Shown here piece by piece: positions 55,465-62,990 of a DNA stretch of 64,000 bases. Position 1 is the first letter of the stretch; each line of letters begins with the position of its first letter. The stretch covers positions 4,402,001-4,466,000 of the forward strand of contig NZ_VLKE01000001.1 in the NCBI RefSeq assembly GCF_007830265.1. Direction: 5' to 3'. The notes beneath the pieces are model-generated. The model saw only the letters and a list, made by a program, of their open reading frames with translations, had not been told where the DNA came from and did not search any database. The DNA is from Micromonospora olivasterospora. Its GTDB lineage: Bacteria > Actinomycetota > Actinomycetes > Mycobacteriales > Micromonosporaceae. The translations under genes and the position numbers were made by a program.

Positions 55465-56465
55465 GTGGACGGTGAGCGGGACGACAAGCCGGCCCCCGGC
55501 GGCGGGCCGCGCTCGGCGGTGGTGGTGAACCCGGTGAAGGTGGCCGATCTCGCCGGGCTGCGGGAGACCGTGAACGCCGCCCTCGCCGCCGCCGGCTGGC
55601 CCGAGCCGCTGTGGTTCGAGACCACCCCGGAGGACCCGGGGCGGGGCCAGACCCGGGCGGCGGTCGAGGCCGGCGTGGAGGTCGTCTTCGCCTGCGGCGG
55701 CGACGGCACCGTGATGTCCTGCGTCGGCGGGCTCGTCGGCACCGACGTGGCGCTCGCCGTCCTGCCCCAGGGCACCGGCAACCTGCTGGCCGCCAACCTC
55801 GGCCTCTCCGACGACCTGGCCGCCGGGCTGGAGGTGGCCGTCGAGCGCGGCCGCCGACAGCTCGACGTCGGCGCCGTCGAGGACCACCACTTCACGGTCA
55901 TGGCCGGGATGGGCTTCGACGCGCAGATGCTCGCCGACACCTCCGAGGCCACCAAGGCGCGAATCGGCTGGCCCGCGTACGTGATGGGGGCCGCGCGGCA
56001 CCTGCGGGACCGGCCCATGCGGGTGGTCATCCGGCTCGACGACCGGCCGCCGCTGCGCCGCCGGGCCCGCTCCGTGCTGGTCGCCAACGTCGGCCGGCTA
56101 CAGGGCGGGGTCACCCTGCTCACCGACGCCGAGCCGGACGACGGTTGGCTCGACGTCGCGGTGCTCACCCCGCGTACGCTGCGGCACTGGCTGGCCATGG
56201 CGTGGGCGCTGGTGCGCCGACGCGGCAGCGTGCCCCGGATGGAGGTCTTCCGCTGCCGGCGGGTGCGGATCACCAGCAACCGGCCCCAGCCCCGGGAGCT
56301 CGACGGCGACCTCATCGAGCCGGGCCGGCAGCTCAGGGCGGAGATCCGACCCCGCGCGCTCTGGCTGTGCGTGCCGCAGCCGGAGGAGGCCCCGACCTCG
56401 CCGTCGACGCCGACGCCGCGGGGGAGCGGGGCGAGGAACTGGTCGAGGAGGCCCGCCGTGAGTAG
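55465..56465 (+). CDS. Diacylglycerol/lipid kinase (LCB5/YegS) family protein (one apparent frameshift)
   Basis: Phosphorylates a lipid alcohol or related substrate. SAVVVNPVKVADLAGLRETV (1-35), the ATP motif FACGGDGTVMSCVGGL (about 78-93), LPQGTGNLLAANLGL and VMAGMGFDAQMLADT (about 150) are family features; RELDGDLIEPG near the end completes the fold. As read, the frame runs on into the next gene. One missing base near 56390-56393 explains this: with it, the protein ends naturally (DLAVDADAAGERGEELVEEA, then RRE and TAG at 56463). GTG at 55465. Confidence 0.87.
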
Positions 56466-57435
56466 CACCAGGATGGTCCCCGAGACGCGGCTGATGTCCG
56501 ACGAGGAGCTGTCCGCCGACGACGCCTGGCACACGCTGCGCAGGCAGGGCGGCTGGTGCCTGCTGCGGGACGCCTTCGTCCGGTTCCGCTACGGCGACGG
56601 GTTCAGCCACGCGCGGGCGTTGGCCTTCCAGCTCTGCCTCGCCGTCGTCCCGTTCATGATCGCGTTCACCGGCCTGATCACCGACCTGGGCGCCGACGAG
56701 GGCGGCCGGGTGGTGGCCGACACGGTGCTCGCCCTCACCCCCGGGCAGAGCGAGCAGGTGGTGCAGGAACTGCTCGTCGACAGCGAGCGCACCGAGGACG
56801 CCGGCGAGCTGGCGCTGACCCTGGGCCTGCTGACCGGCCTGGTCGCGCTGACCATGACGATGGCCCAGATCGAGCGCGGCGCGAACCGGATCTACGGGGT
56901 GGAGCGCGACCGCCCGGCGCTGTGGAAGTACCTGCGCGCCACCGTTCTCGCGTTGACCGCCGGCGTGCCGGCGCTGGCCGGGTTCCTGATCCTGGTCGGC
57001 GGCGGCGCCATGGGCGAGTCCGTACGGCGGCACTACGCCTGGGGCCCGCTCGCCCACGGCGTGTGGGAGGTGGTCCGCTGGCCGCTGAGCCTCGGGCTGA
57101 CCGTGCTCGCCGTGGCGCTGCTGTTTCGGCACGCGCCCCGGCGTCGGCAGCCCGGCCTGTCCTGGCTGCTGTTCGGCGCGGGCACCGCGACCGTGCTGTG
57201 GTGGCTGGCCAGCCTGCTGCTCGCCGGGTACGTGCGGTTCAGCGACGGCTTCGGGCAGACGTACGGGGCGCTGACCGGGATGATGGCGCTGCTGCTCTGG
57301 GCCAACCTCACCGGCGTGGCGCTCTTCGGCGGGCTGGCCTTCGCCGCCCAGCTGGAGGCGATGCGGGTCGGCGTACCCGAGCCGGCCGAACCGGACCTGT
57401 GGCAGCCCGAGGCGGAGCGCGCCGACACCCACTGA
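56458..57435 (+). CDS. YihY/BrkB family inner-membrane protein
   Basis: 325 residues, about six membrane helices. DAFVRFRYGDGFSHARALAFQLCLAVVPFMIAF is the family's first helix pair; ANRIYGVERDRPALWKYLRA, SWLLFGAGTATVLWWLASLLLAGYV and YGALTGMMALLLWANLTGVALFGGLAF (quoted in short form) are also typical. Once annotated ribonuclease BN; function remains unclear. The GTG (GTGAGTAG) overlaps the lipid-kinase stop. A later ATG at 56473 or 56494 is possible. Confidence 0.88.
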   Translation: MSSTRMVPETRLMSDEELSADDAWHTLRRQGGWCLLRDAFVRFRYGDGFSHARALAFQLCLAVVPFMIAFTGLITDLGADEGGRVVADTVLALTPGQSEQVVQELLVDSERTEDAGELALTLGLLTGLVALTMTMAQIERGANRIYGVERDRPALWKYLRATVLALTAGVPALAGFLILVGGGAMGESVRRHYAWGPLAHGVWEVVRWPLSLGLTVLAVALLFRHAPRRRQPGLSWLLFGAGTATVLWWLASLLLAGYVRFSDGFGQTYGALTGMMALLLWANLTGVALFGGLAFAAQLEAMRVGVPEPAEPDLWQPEAERADTH

Positions 57436-57517
57436 CCCGCCCCCGGTGCCGTCCCCGGTGTACGCGAGAACCCGATCGGGTAAAGCGCCACGCCAGGGGA
57501 CACGAGGGAGGTGCGGG

Positions 57518-59008
57518 GTGACTGCGGTGAAGGAGGCGGCCCGTCGCCCGCTCGGCCACTTCGCCGAGCGGAGCGTGGCCGGGCTGCTGGCCGTCGCCGG
57601 CGCGGGGGCGGGGTTCGGCCTGCTGCTGATTCTCGTCCGGTTCCACTGGAGTCCGCTGTACCACGCCGACCGCGAGGCCGCCGAGTGGTTCAACGCCCTC
57701 GTGGCGCCGCGCCACGCCCTGGTCACCGTCCTGCAGGCGGTCACCGACCTGGGTGGGCGGCCGGTGCTGATCTGGCTGGTCAGCGTCGCCGTCGTCGGCC
57801 TGCTGATCCGGCGGCAGGCCCGGCTCGCGGTCTACCTCATCGTCACCGGCGTCGGCGGGCTGGTCCTCGACCCGTCGCTGAAGGCCCTCGTCGGCCGGCT
57901 CCGCCCCGTCGTGGACGTGCCGGTAGCCAGCGCGCCCGGCAACAGCTTCCCCAGCGGTCACGCCCTCGGCTCGTTCGTCGCGTACGGGGCGCTGCTGCTG
58001 GTGTTCCTGCCGGCCATGGCGCCCCGCTGGCGCAGGCCGGCGATCGCCCTGGTCGCGCTGCTGGTGACGCTGGTCGGGCTGACCCGGATCGCGCTGGGCG
58101 TGCACTACGTCTCCGACGTGGTCGGCGGCTGGCTGCTCGGCGCGGCGTGGCTGGGCGTCACCGCGTACGCCTTCCGGCTGTGGCGGCGCGAGCGCGGCCG
58201 GCCGGTTCCCCCGCTGACCGAGGGCCTGGAACCGGAGGCGGGGCACGACATCGCCCCCGCCCCGGCCGAGGAGCACGTCCTGGAGCATCCGCGGTCCGCC
58301 GTCGCCGAGCTGCTGGTCGGCTGGGTGCTCGTGTTCGGCGCCCTGTACGCCTTCGGCGTCTACGTCACTCGGTACGCCGAGGGCACCGTGTTCGGCGCCC
58401 TGGACACCGCGGTACCGCGCTGGTTCGCCGAGCGGCACACCGCCGGCCTCGACGAGCTGAGCTGGTGGTGGAGCAAGTTCGGCGACACCCACGCCATCCT
58501 GCTCGTCTCGCTGGTCTTCTGCCCGGTCGTGCTGGCGGTGTGGCGGCGCTGGCGGCCGGTGCTGTTCGTGGCGCTGGCGATGTTCGGCGAGCTGACCCTC
58601 TTCCTCGCCGCCGCCGCCGCGGTCGACCGGCCCCGCCCATCGGTGGAGAATCTGGACGGGCCGATGCCGACCTCGTCGTTCCCGTCCGGCCACATCGCCG
58701 CCACCATCTGCCTCTGGACGGCGATCGCGCTGCTCGTGTTCCCCCGCACCGCCCGCTGGTGGCGCTGGGTGTTCGTGGCGCTGGCCGTGCTCATGCCGGT
58801 CGGCGTGGCCGTCTCCCGGATGTACCGGGGCATGCACCACCCGACCGACTTCATGGGCGCGATCCTGCTCGGCGCCCCCTGGCTGGGGCTGCTGTACTGG
58901 GCGATCCGCCCGAACGCCGACGTGCGCGCGGGCAACCGGCCCGCCATCCGGCCCGCCCAGGTGAGCGAGCTGGACGACGAGCTGGCCAAGGCCGCCCGCC
59001 CGGACTGA
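57518..59008 (+). CDS. Membrane protein with two PAP2 phosphatase domains
   Basis: 496 residues. The first PAP2 domain has KALVGRLRP (about 127), FPSGHALGSFVAYG (about 145) and GVHYVSDVVGGWLLG (about 196); the second has VDRPRPSVENL (about 370), SSFPSGHIAATICL (about 387) and YRGMHHPTDFMGAILLG (about 436). All three phosphatase motifs are present in both, so both may be active on lipid phosphates such as phosphatidic acid or polyprenyl pyrophosphate. The neighbour lipid kinase fits a lipid-phosphate cycle. GTG at 57518 with GGGAGG upstream. Confidence 0.92.
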   Translation: MTAVKEAARRPLGHFAERSVAGLLAVAGAGAGFGLLLILVRFHWSPLYHADREAAEWFNALVAPRHALVTVLQAVTDLGGRPVLIWLVSVAVVGLLIRRQARLAVYLIVTGVGGLVLDPSLKALVGRLRPVVDVPVASAPGNSFPSGHALGSFVAYGALLLVFLPAMAPRWRRPAIALVALLVTLVGLTRIALGVHYVSDVVGGWLLGAAWLGVTAYAFRLWRRERGRPVPPLTEGLEPEAGHDIAPAPAEEHVLEHPRSAVAELLVGWVLVFGALYAFGVYVTRYAEGTVFGALDTAVPRWFAERHTAGLDELSWWWSKFGDTHAILLVSLVFCPVVLAVWRRWRPVLFVALAMFGELTLFLAAAAAVDRPRPSVENLDGPMPTSSFPSGHIAATICLWTAIALLVFPRTARWWRWVFVALAVLMPVGVAVSRMYRGMHHPTDFMGAILLGAPWLGLLYWAIRPNADVRAGNRPAIRPAQVSELDDELAKAARPD

Positions 59009-59032
59009 CCCGCCGCCATGCGCCGCCCGTCG

Positions 59033-59110
59033 CCCGCCGGTGCCCGCCGTCCCGTGCCGCCCGCCGGTGCCCGCGGTCCCGTGCCGCCCGCCGGTGCCCG
59101 CCGCCCCGCG
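59033..59110. repeat. Short tandem repeat upstream of the EEP gene
   Basis: About three units of CCCGCCGGTGCCCGC(C/G)GTCCCGTG-type sequence, roughly 27 bp apart, in the 155-bp gap. No gene. Confidence 0.7.
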
Positions 59111-59163
59111 TCGCCCACGGACCGGGGGCGTGCCGGGCCGCGCCCGACCATCCGGAGCAGGCC

Positions 59164-59973
59164 GTGCTGCGCGTAATGACCTGGAACATCAAGACCGGCG
59201 GCCGGGACCGGGCCGGTCCGGGCCGGCTGGACCGGGTGGCCCGGGTCGTCGCCGCACACCGGCCGGACCTGCTCGCCGTGCAGGAGCTGCGGGGCTTCGA
59301 CGCGGGCGGCGTGTCGGCCGGCTTCGCCGCCGAGCTTGGCATGCGCCCGTACCTGGCCCGGTCCTGCTTCGGCCAGCCGGTCGCCGTGCTCGTCCGCCCG
59401 CCGCTGCGGGTGCTCGCGGCGGGCCCGGTGCGCCGCCCGTTCCACCACGCCGCCCAGCGGGTGACGGTGGCCACCGACGCGGGGCCGCTCACCGTGATCG
59501 CCAGCCACCTGCACCCGTACTGCGGGCTGCGGCGCCGGGTCGAGGCCGGCTGGCTGGCCGCCGCCGTACGCCGGTCGCCCGGCCCGCTGGCCCTGGTGGC
59601 CGGGGACCTTAACACCCTCGACCCGGACACCGACCACACCGCGCGGATCGCCCGGCTGCCGCCCGCGTACCGGCGTCGCCACCTGCGCCGGGACGGCCGC
59701 ACGCCGGACATCCGGGCCGTCGCCCGGCTCGCCGCCGCCGGTCTGGTCGACCTGTCCGCGCCCGCCCCCGGCGACCCGCCCGACGAGGGCCTGACCGCGC
59801 CCACCCGGTACGGCGGCGGTGCGGAGTTCTCCGGCATGCGCCTGGACTACCTGTTCGCCACCCCGGCCCTGGCCCGCCTGGTCCGTGTGCACGCCGTCGC
59901 GCGCGGTGGCGAGATCGAGTACGCCTCCGACCACTACCCGCTGCTGGCGGACCTCGACCTTAGCCCGGCCTGA
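59164..59973 (+). CDS. Endonuclease/exonuclease/phosphatase family protein, cytoplasmic
   Basis: 269 residues, no signal peptide. EEP motifs: RVMTWNIKTGG (4-14), LLAVQELRGF (catalytic Glu, about 40), IASHLHPYCG, ALVAGDLNTLD (about 147), SGMRLDYLFATP (about 224) and the final ASDHYPLLADL. Metal-dependent phosphoesterase of unknown substrate, distinct from the secreted EEP protein at 11380. GTG at 59164; an ATG at 59176 is the alternative. Confidence 0.88.
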   Translation: MLRVMTWNIKTGGRDRAGPGRLDRVARVVAAHRPDLLAVQELRGFDAGGVSAGFAAELGMRPYLARSCFGQPVAVLVRPPLRVLAAGPVRRPFHHAAQRVTVATDAGPLTVIASHLHPYCGLRRRVEAGWLAAAVRRSPGPLALVAGDLNTLDPDTDHTARIARLPPAYRRRHLRRDGRTPDIRAVARLAAAGLVDLSAPAPGDPPDEGLTAPTRYGGGAEFSGMRLDYLFATPALARLVRVHAVARGGEIEYASDHYPLLADLDLSPA

Positions 59974-60005
59974 CCTGCTTGTCGCCTCCCGCTACCCTCT
60001 GCCGC

Positions 60006-60941
60006 GTGAGCGGCACCCTTGAGCAGCAGGGCGGCGTCGACGCGGCTCGCATCCGCCAACCGGAGCCACCCCCGCTGGTCGCCGCGGTCGCCCGGGGCGT
60101 GGCCCTGGTCGTGGTGCTGCCCGTCCGGCTGGCCTGGGAGTTGCTGGTCGTGACCGCCGGGTGGCTGAGACGCCGGGTGCTCGGCCCGCTCGGCCGGGTC
60201 CTGAGCGACTGGGTACTGCGCCCGCTCGGCTGGTTCCTGCACCGGGTGCTGTGGGTCCCGCTGGCCTGGGCGGCCCTGCACCTGCTCTGGCGTCCGCTGA
60301 TGTGGGCAGCCGTGCACCTGCTCTGGCGTCCGCTGGTCTGGGTGGCCGTGCACCTGCTCTGGCGTCCGCTGGTCTGGGTGGCCGTGCACCTGCTCTGGCG
60401 TCCGCTGGTCTGGCTGGTCCGGGTGCTGGCGTGGCCGGCGCTGCGGTGGCTGGGGACGGCGGTGGCCTGGACGGTCCGCGTCCTGCTCGGGCTTCCGCTC
60501 CTCTGGCTGGCCCGCCACCTGTTGGTACGCCCGGCGCGCTGGCTGTGGCGGGCACTCGCCCCGGCGTTCGCCGCCGTCGGGCGCGGCCTGTGGTGGCTCG
60601 TCCGGCTGCTGGTCGGCGCGCTCGCGTACGGCTGGCGACTGGCCGGCCGTCTCCTCAACCTTTTGTACCGCGCGGTGCTGCGCCCGGTCGGCCGCGCCCT
60701 GCGCTGGGCGGCCTCCCTCCTCGTCGGCGCGACCCGCTGGGCCTGGCGGCACACGGTCGTCCCGGTGGGCAGGTCGCTGGGCTGGGCCTGGCGGCACACG
60801 GCCCTCTCCGTCGGCCGGGCGCTGCGCGCCGCCTGGCGGGCCACGGTCACCCCGGCGGCCCGGTGGGTGCGCGACTCGGTCCTCGCCCCGGCCCGCCGCA
60901 CCACCCGCGACCTGCTGTCCGCCCTCTCCCCCCGTCGCTAA
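60006..60941 (+). CDS. Trp/Leu/Arg-rich repeat protein, membrane-associated
   Basis: 311 residues, no family recognised. After PEPPPLVAAVARGVALVVVLPVRLAW (about 17-42), the protein is a chain of amphipathic or membrane-skimming segments, including four 12-residue repeats HLLWRPLVWVAV (about 91-138) and two copies of GR(S/A)L...WAWRHT. Trp, Leu, Val and Arg make up most of it and there are almost no acidic residues in 60-311, giving a very high positive charge. Multi-pass or peripheral membrane location is likely. GTG at 60006. The 36-bp DNA repeats (60277-60420) keep frame. Confidence 0.75.
   Translation: MSGTLEQQGGVDAARIRQPEPPPLVAAVARGVALVVVLPVRLAWELLVVTAGWLRRRVLGPLGRVLSDWVLRPLGWFLHRVLWVPLAWAALHLLWRPLMWAAVHLLWRPLVWVAVHLLWRPLVWVAVHLLWRPLVWLVRVLAWPALRWLGTAVAWTVRVLLGLPLLWLARHLLVRPARWLWRALAPAFAAVGRGLWWLVRLLVGALAYGWRLAGRLLNLLYRAVLRPVGRALRWAASLLVGATRWAWRHTVVPVGRSLGWAWRHTALSVGRALRAAWRATVTPAARWVRDSVLAPARRTTRDLLSALSPRR
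60277..60420. repeat. Intragenic 36-bp tandem repeat, 4 copies
   Basis: Units of GTGCACCTGCTCTGGCGTCC... encode HLLWRPLVWVAV; the first unit is diverged (CTG start, ATGTGGGCA), the middle two are identical. Confidence 0.92.
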
Positions 60942-61250
60942 CCCCGCGCGCCCGCCCCGCGCGCCCGCCCCGCGCGCCCGCCCCGCGCGCCCGCCCCGCG
61001 CGCCCGCCCCGCGCGCCCGCCCCGCGCGCCCGCCCCGCGCGCCCGCCCCGCGCGCCCGCCCGCGCGCCCGCCCCGCGCGCCCGCCCCGCGCGCCCGCCCC
61101 GCGCGCCCGCCCCGCGCGCCCGCCCCGCGCGCCCGCCCCGCGCGCCCGCCCCGCGCGCCCGCCCCGCGCGCCCGCCCCGCGCGCCGCCCCGCGCGCCCGC
61201 CCCCGCCCCCCCCGCCCCCGCCCCCCGCCCCCCCCGCCCCCCCGCCCCCG
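60942..61250. repeat. 13-bp satellite CCCCGCGCGCCCG, about 20 copies, then C-tract
   Basis: Near-perfect 13-bp units begin one base after the stop of the repeat protein and run to about 61199, with occasional 1-2 base losses; 61200-61250 is C-runs with single G. The alternating CGCGCG could adopt Z-DNA and the G-rich strand quadruplexes. No gene. Confidence 0.93.
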
Positions 61251-61347
61251 CGATCTGACCGGTAAATGACCTGTACCACGACGGGTTTTGGGCGCGGTGG
61301 GCTGGCCCGGTGTTGATGGCCAGCCCGGGCGGGGTGGGGGTGTGGGG

Positions 61348-62670
61348 TCAGGTTGTCGGTTGCAGGGTGACGGTGTGGCCGAGGGCTTCGAGTTGCCGGA
61401 CCAGGCTGTTGATCTTCCGGGTGGTGTTGATACGGCGTTCGTGGAAGTCGGCGCCGAGATCGTGGTAACGGGCGGTTGGGTCGTTGAGCAGGTGCCAGAT
61501 GATCACGAGGATGGAGCGGGCGACGGCGACCTTGGCCTTGCCTTTGCCTCGACGTGTGACCAGACGCCGGTAGCGTTCGGACAGGAACGTTCCCTTGCCG
61601 CGGGCGACGGTGGCTGCGGCCATACCGAGGGCGCCTTTGAGGTACGGATTGCCTTTGCCTGTCTTGCCCGCGGTGAGGCTGGTACCGGACTGGATGGTGC
61701 GCGGACACAGCTTCGCCCAGGACACCAGGTGCGCCGCGGTGGGGAACCGTGTCATGTCCAGACCGATCTCGGCGATGATCAGTTGCGCGGACTCGGTGCT
61801 GATGCCCGGGATCTCGGCCAGGCGCCGCCGGGCGTCTGGCGCCGGGGTGTCGCCGTCGCCGCCGCCCGGCTGGGACGGTGGGTCGATGTCGTCGAGTATC
61901 TGCCCGATCCGTGTGGTGAGTTTCGCGATCTCGGTGTCGAGGCGGTCGATCTGGTCGAGCAGGATCCGGGCCAACTCGCCGTGATGGTCGTCGAAGCGGC
62001 CGGTGAGTGCCTCGATGAGGGCGTTGCGTTTGCGGCGCAGCGCTCCGTGGGCCAGCGAGGCGAGGGTCGCCGGATCACGTTGACCGGCGATCAACGCCTC
62101 AACCATGTCCCGCGTCGACACCGTCCGCAGGGTGGAGGCCACCGACGACACCTTGATCAGGGCGTCTTCAAGCAGTTTCTCCAACCTCGACCAGTAGCGG
62201 GTCCGGTCCCGGACCAGATCCACCCGCATCCGGGTGTAGTCACGCAACACCCGCACCGGAGCCGCAGGCACGAACGAGGGCCGCAACAGGCCCTTCTCGG
62301 TGAGCTTGGCCAACCACACCGCGTCCAGCTTGTCGGTCTTCGGCCGCCCGGGCACGTTCTTGACGTCACGGGCGTTGACCAACTGCACGTCCAACCCGGC
62401 TGCCTCGAACAGGTAGAACCAGATCCGCCAGTAGTCCGACGTGCTTTCCACGGTGACCTTCTCCACCCCCGCCGCCACCAGATCGGCGGCAAGGTCACTG
62501 ACCGCGTTCGTGGTCGCCGTCACCTGCCACACCCGGCTCACCCGCCGCCCACCCGCGGCGGGTAGCCGGGTACACACCATCCCCGACTCCTTGGCCACAT
62601 CGACCGCACACACCCGCTCCCAGACCTTCTCGCTGTCAGCGTCCGGGATCTCTTCGGGTAACCCGCGCAT
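61348..62670 (-). CDS. IS110 family transposase (DEDD-type recombinase)
   Basis: 440 residues. N-terminal RuvC-like domain with the DEDD residues: CAVDVAKES (Asp24), VTVESTSDYW (Glu75) and KTDKLDAVWLAKL (Asp113, Asp116). A coiled-coil centre follows (RYWSRLEKLLEDALIKVSSV; RLDTEIAKLTTRIGQIL), then the C-terminal Tnp domain: IPGISTESAQLIIAEIGLDM, HLVSWAKLCPRTIQSGTSLT with the Ser region, GKGNPYLKGALGMAAATVA. Intact, normal length. ATG at 62670 after GAGGAGGGA. These enzymes use a structured bridge RNA to pick target and donor DNA. Confidence 0.95.
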   Translation of the reverse strand: MRGLPEEIPDADSEKVWERVCAVDVAKESGMVCTRLPAAGGRRVSRVWQVTATTNAVSDLAADLVAAGVEKVTVESTSDYWRIWFYLFEAAGLDVQLVNARDVKNVPGRPKTDKLDAVWLAKLTEKGLLRPSFVPAAPVRVLRDYTRMRVDLVRDRTRYWSRLEKLLEDALIKVSSVASTLRTVSTRDMVEALIAGQRDPATLASLAHGALRRKRNALIEALTGRFDDHHGELARILLDQIDRLDTEIAKLTTRIGQILDDIDPPSQPGGGDGDTPAPDARRRLAEIPGISTESAQLIIAEIGLDMTRFPTAAHLVSWAKLCPRTIQSGTSLTAGKTGKGNPYLKGALGMAAATVARGKGTFLSERYRRLVTRRGKGKAKVAVARSILVIIWHLLNDPTARYHDLGADFHERRINTTRKINSLVRQLEALGHTVTLQPTT

Positions 62671-62714
62671 CCGCCCGCGTCCCTCCTCACCGTGATCGAC
62701 CAGTGGGTAGGTCG

Positions 62715-62845
62715 CCCGGGGGCCTCGGTCGGGAACCGAAAATCTGACCGGCGTGCTCGAAGCAACAGTGCGTGACCCACAAGAGTCCGGGCCCCGGCGC
62801 CAGACTTGCAGACGGCCTCAACTAGACCAAGATCGATCGGCGTCG
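62715..62845 (-). ncRNA. Candidate IS110 bridge RNA
   Basis: Read on the minus strand, upstream of the transposase. A first stem-loop (62842 to 62798) has outer stem CGCC / GGCG, inner stem GGTC / GGCC, and an internal loop whose 5' side holds CGATCTTG and 3' side CTGCAAG. The first equals the rebuilt target top strand around the CT core, the second equals its bottom strand: what target guides should do. A second stem-loop (62795 to 62719; stem GGGGCC / GGCCCC, inner hairpin TGCT / AGCA) has CCGGTCAG on its 3' side, matching the element's left end with the core (61255-61262). The left donor guide is not clear. RNA ends are guesses. Confidence 0.6.
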
Positions 62846-62904
62846 GCGGGCGACCTGTCCACCATTTTCACGCCTGCGAGGCGTCCCGAAAAGACCGGGT
62901 GACT

Positions 62905-62967
62905 TGCAGTTTCGGCCCGGTCAAAGGGTGCGAAACGCCCGGATCGGGGGCCACAAGTGCAAGATCG
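62905..62967. repeat. 69-bp palindrome, copy split by the IS element
   Basis: Right part of the GATCTTGCA palindrome (TGCAGTTTCGG...AAGTGCAAGATCG); the left six bases are at 61251-61256. Together 69 bp. Confidence 0.8.
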
Positions 62968-62990
62968 CGGAGGTGAAGGGGGCGGGGCGG

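Larger units (their letters stand above)
61257..62904 (-). mobile_element. IS110-family insertion sequence, 1648 bp
   Basis: Boundaries inferred by rebuilding the interrupted palindrome: left flank CGATCT (61251-61256) and right flank from 62905 (TGCAGTTT...) join to give CGATCTTGCA, matching the intact copy at 24262 and its 69-bp length exactly. CT occurs at both ends (61255-61256 and 62903-62904), the 2-base core expected for IS110-type recombination without terminal inverted repeats. One transposase gene, a long 5' non-coding end (232 bp) and a short 3' end (91 bp), as in the IS110 subgroup. Confidence 0.85.

Noticed and set aside
55465..57435. True lipid kinase-YihY fusion protein
   Set aside because: A one-base loss explains the read-through, and the alternative frame ends naturally at an overlapping stop/start.
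61348..62904. IS1111 subgroup assignment
   Set aside because: No terminal inverted repeats are visible and the long non-coding end is upstream of the transposase, as in the IS110 subgroup.
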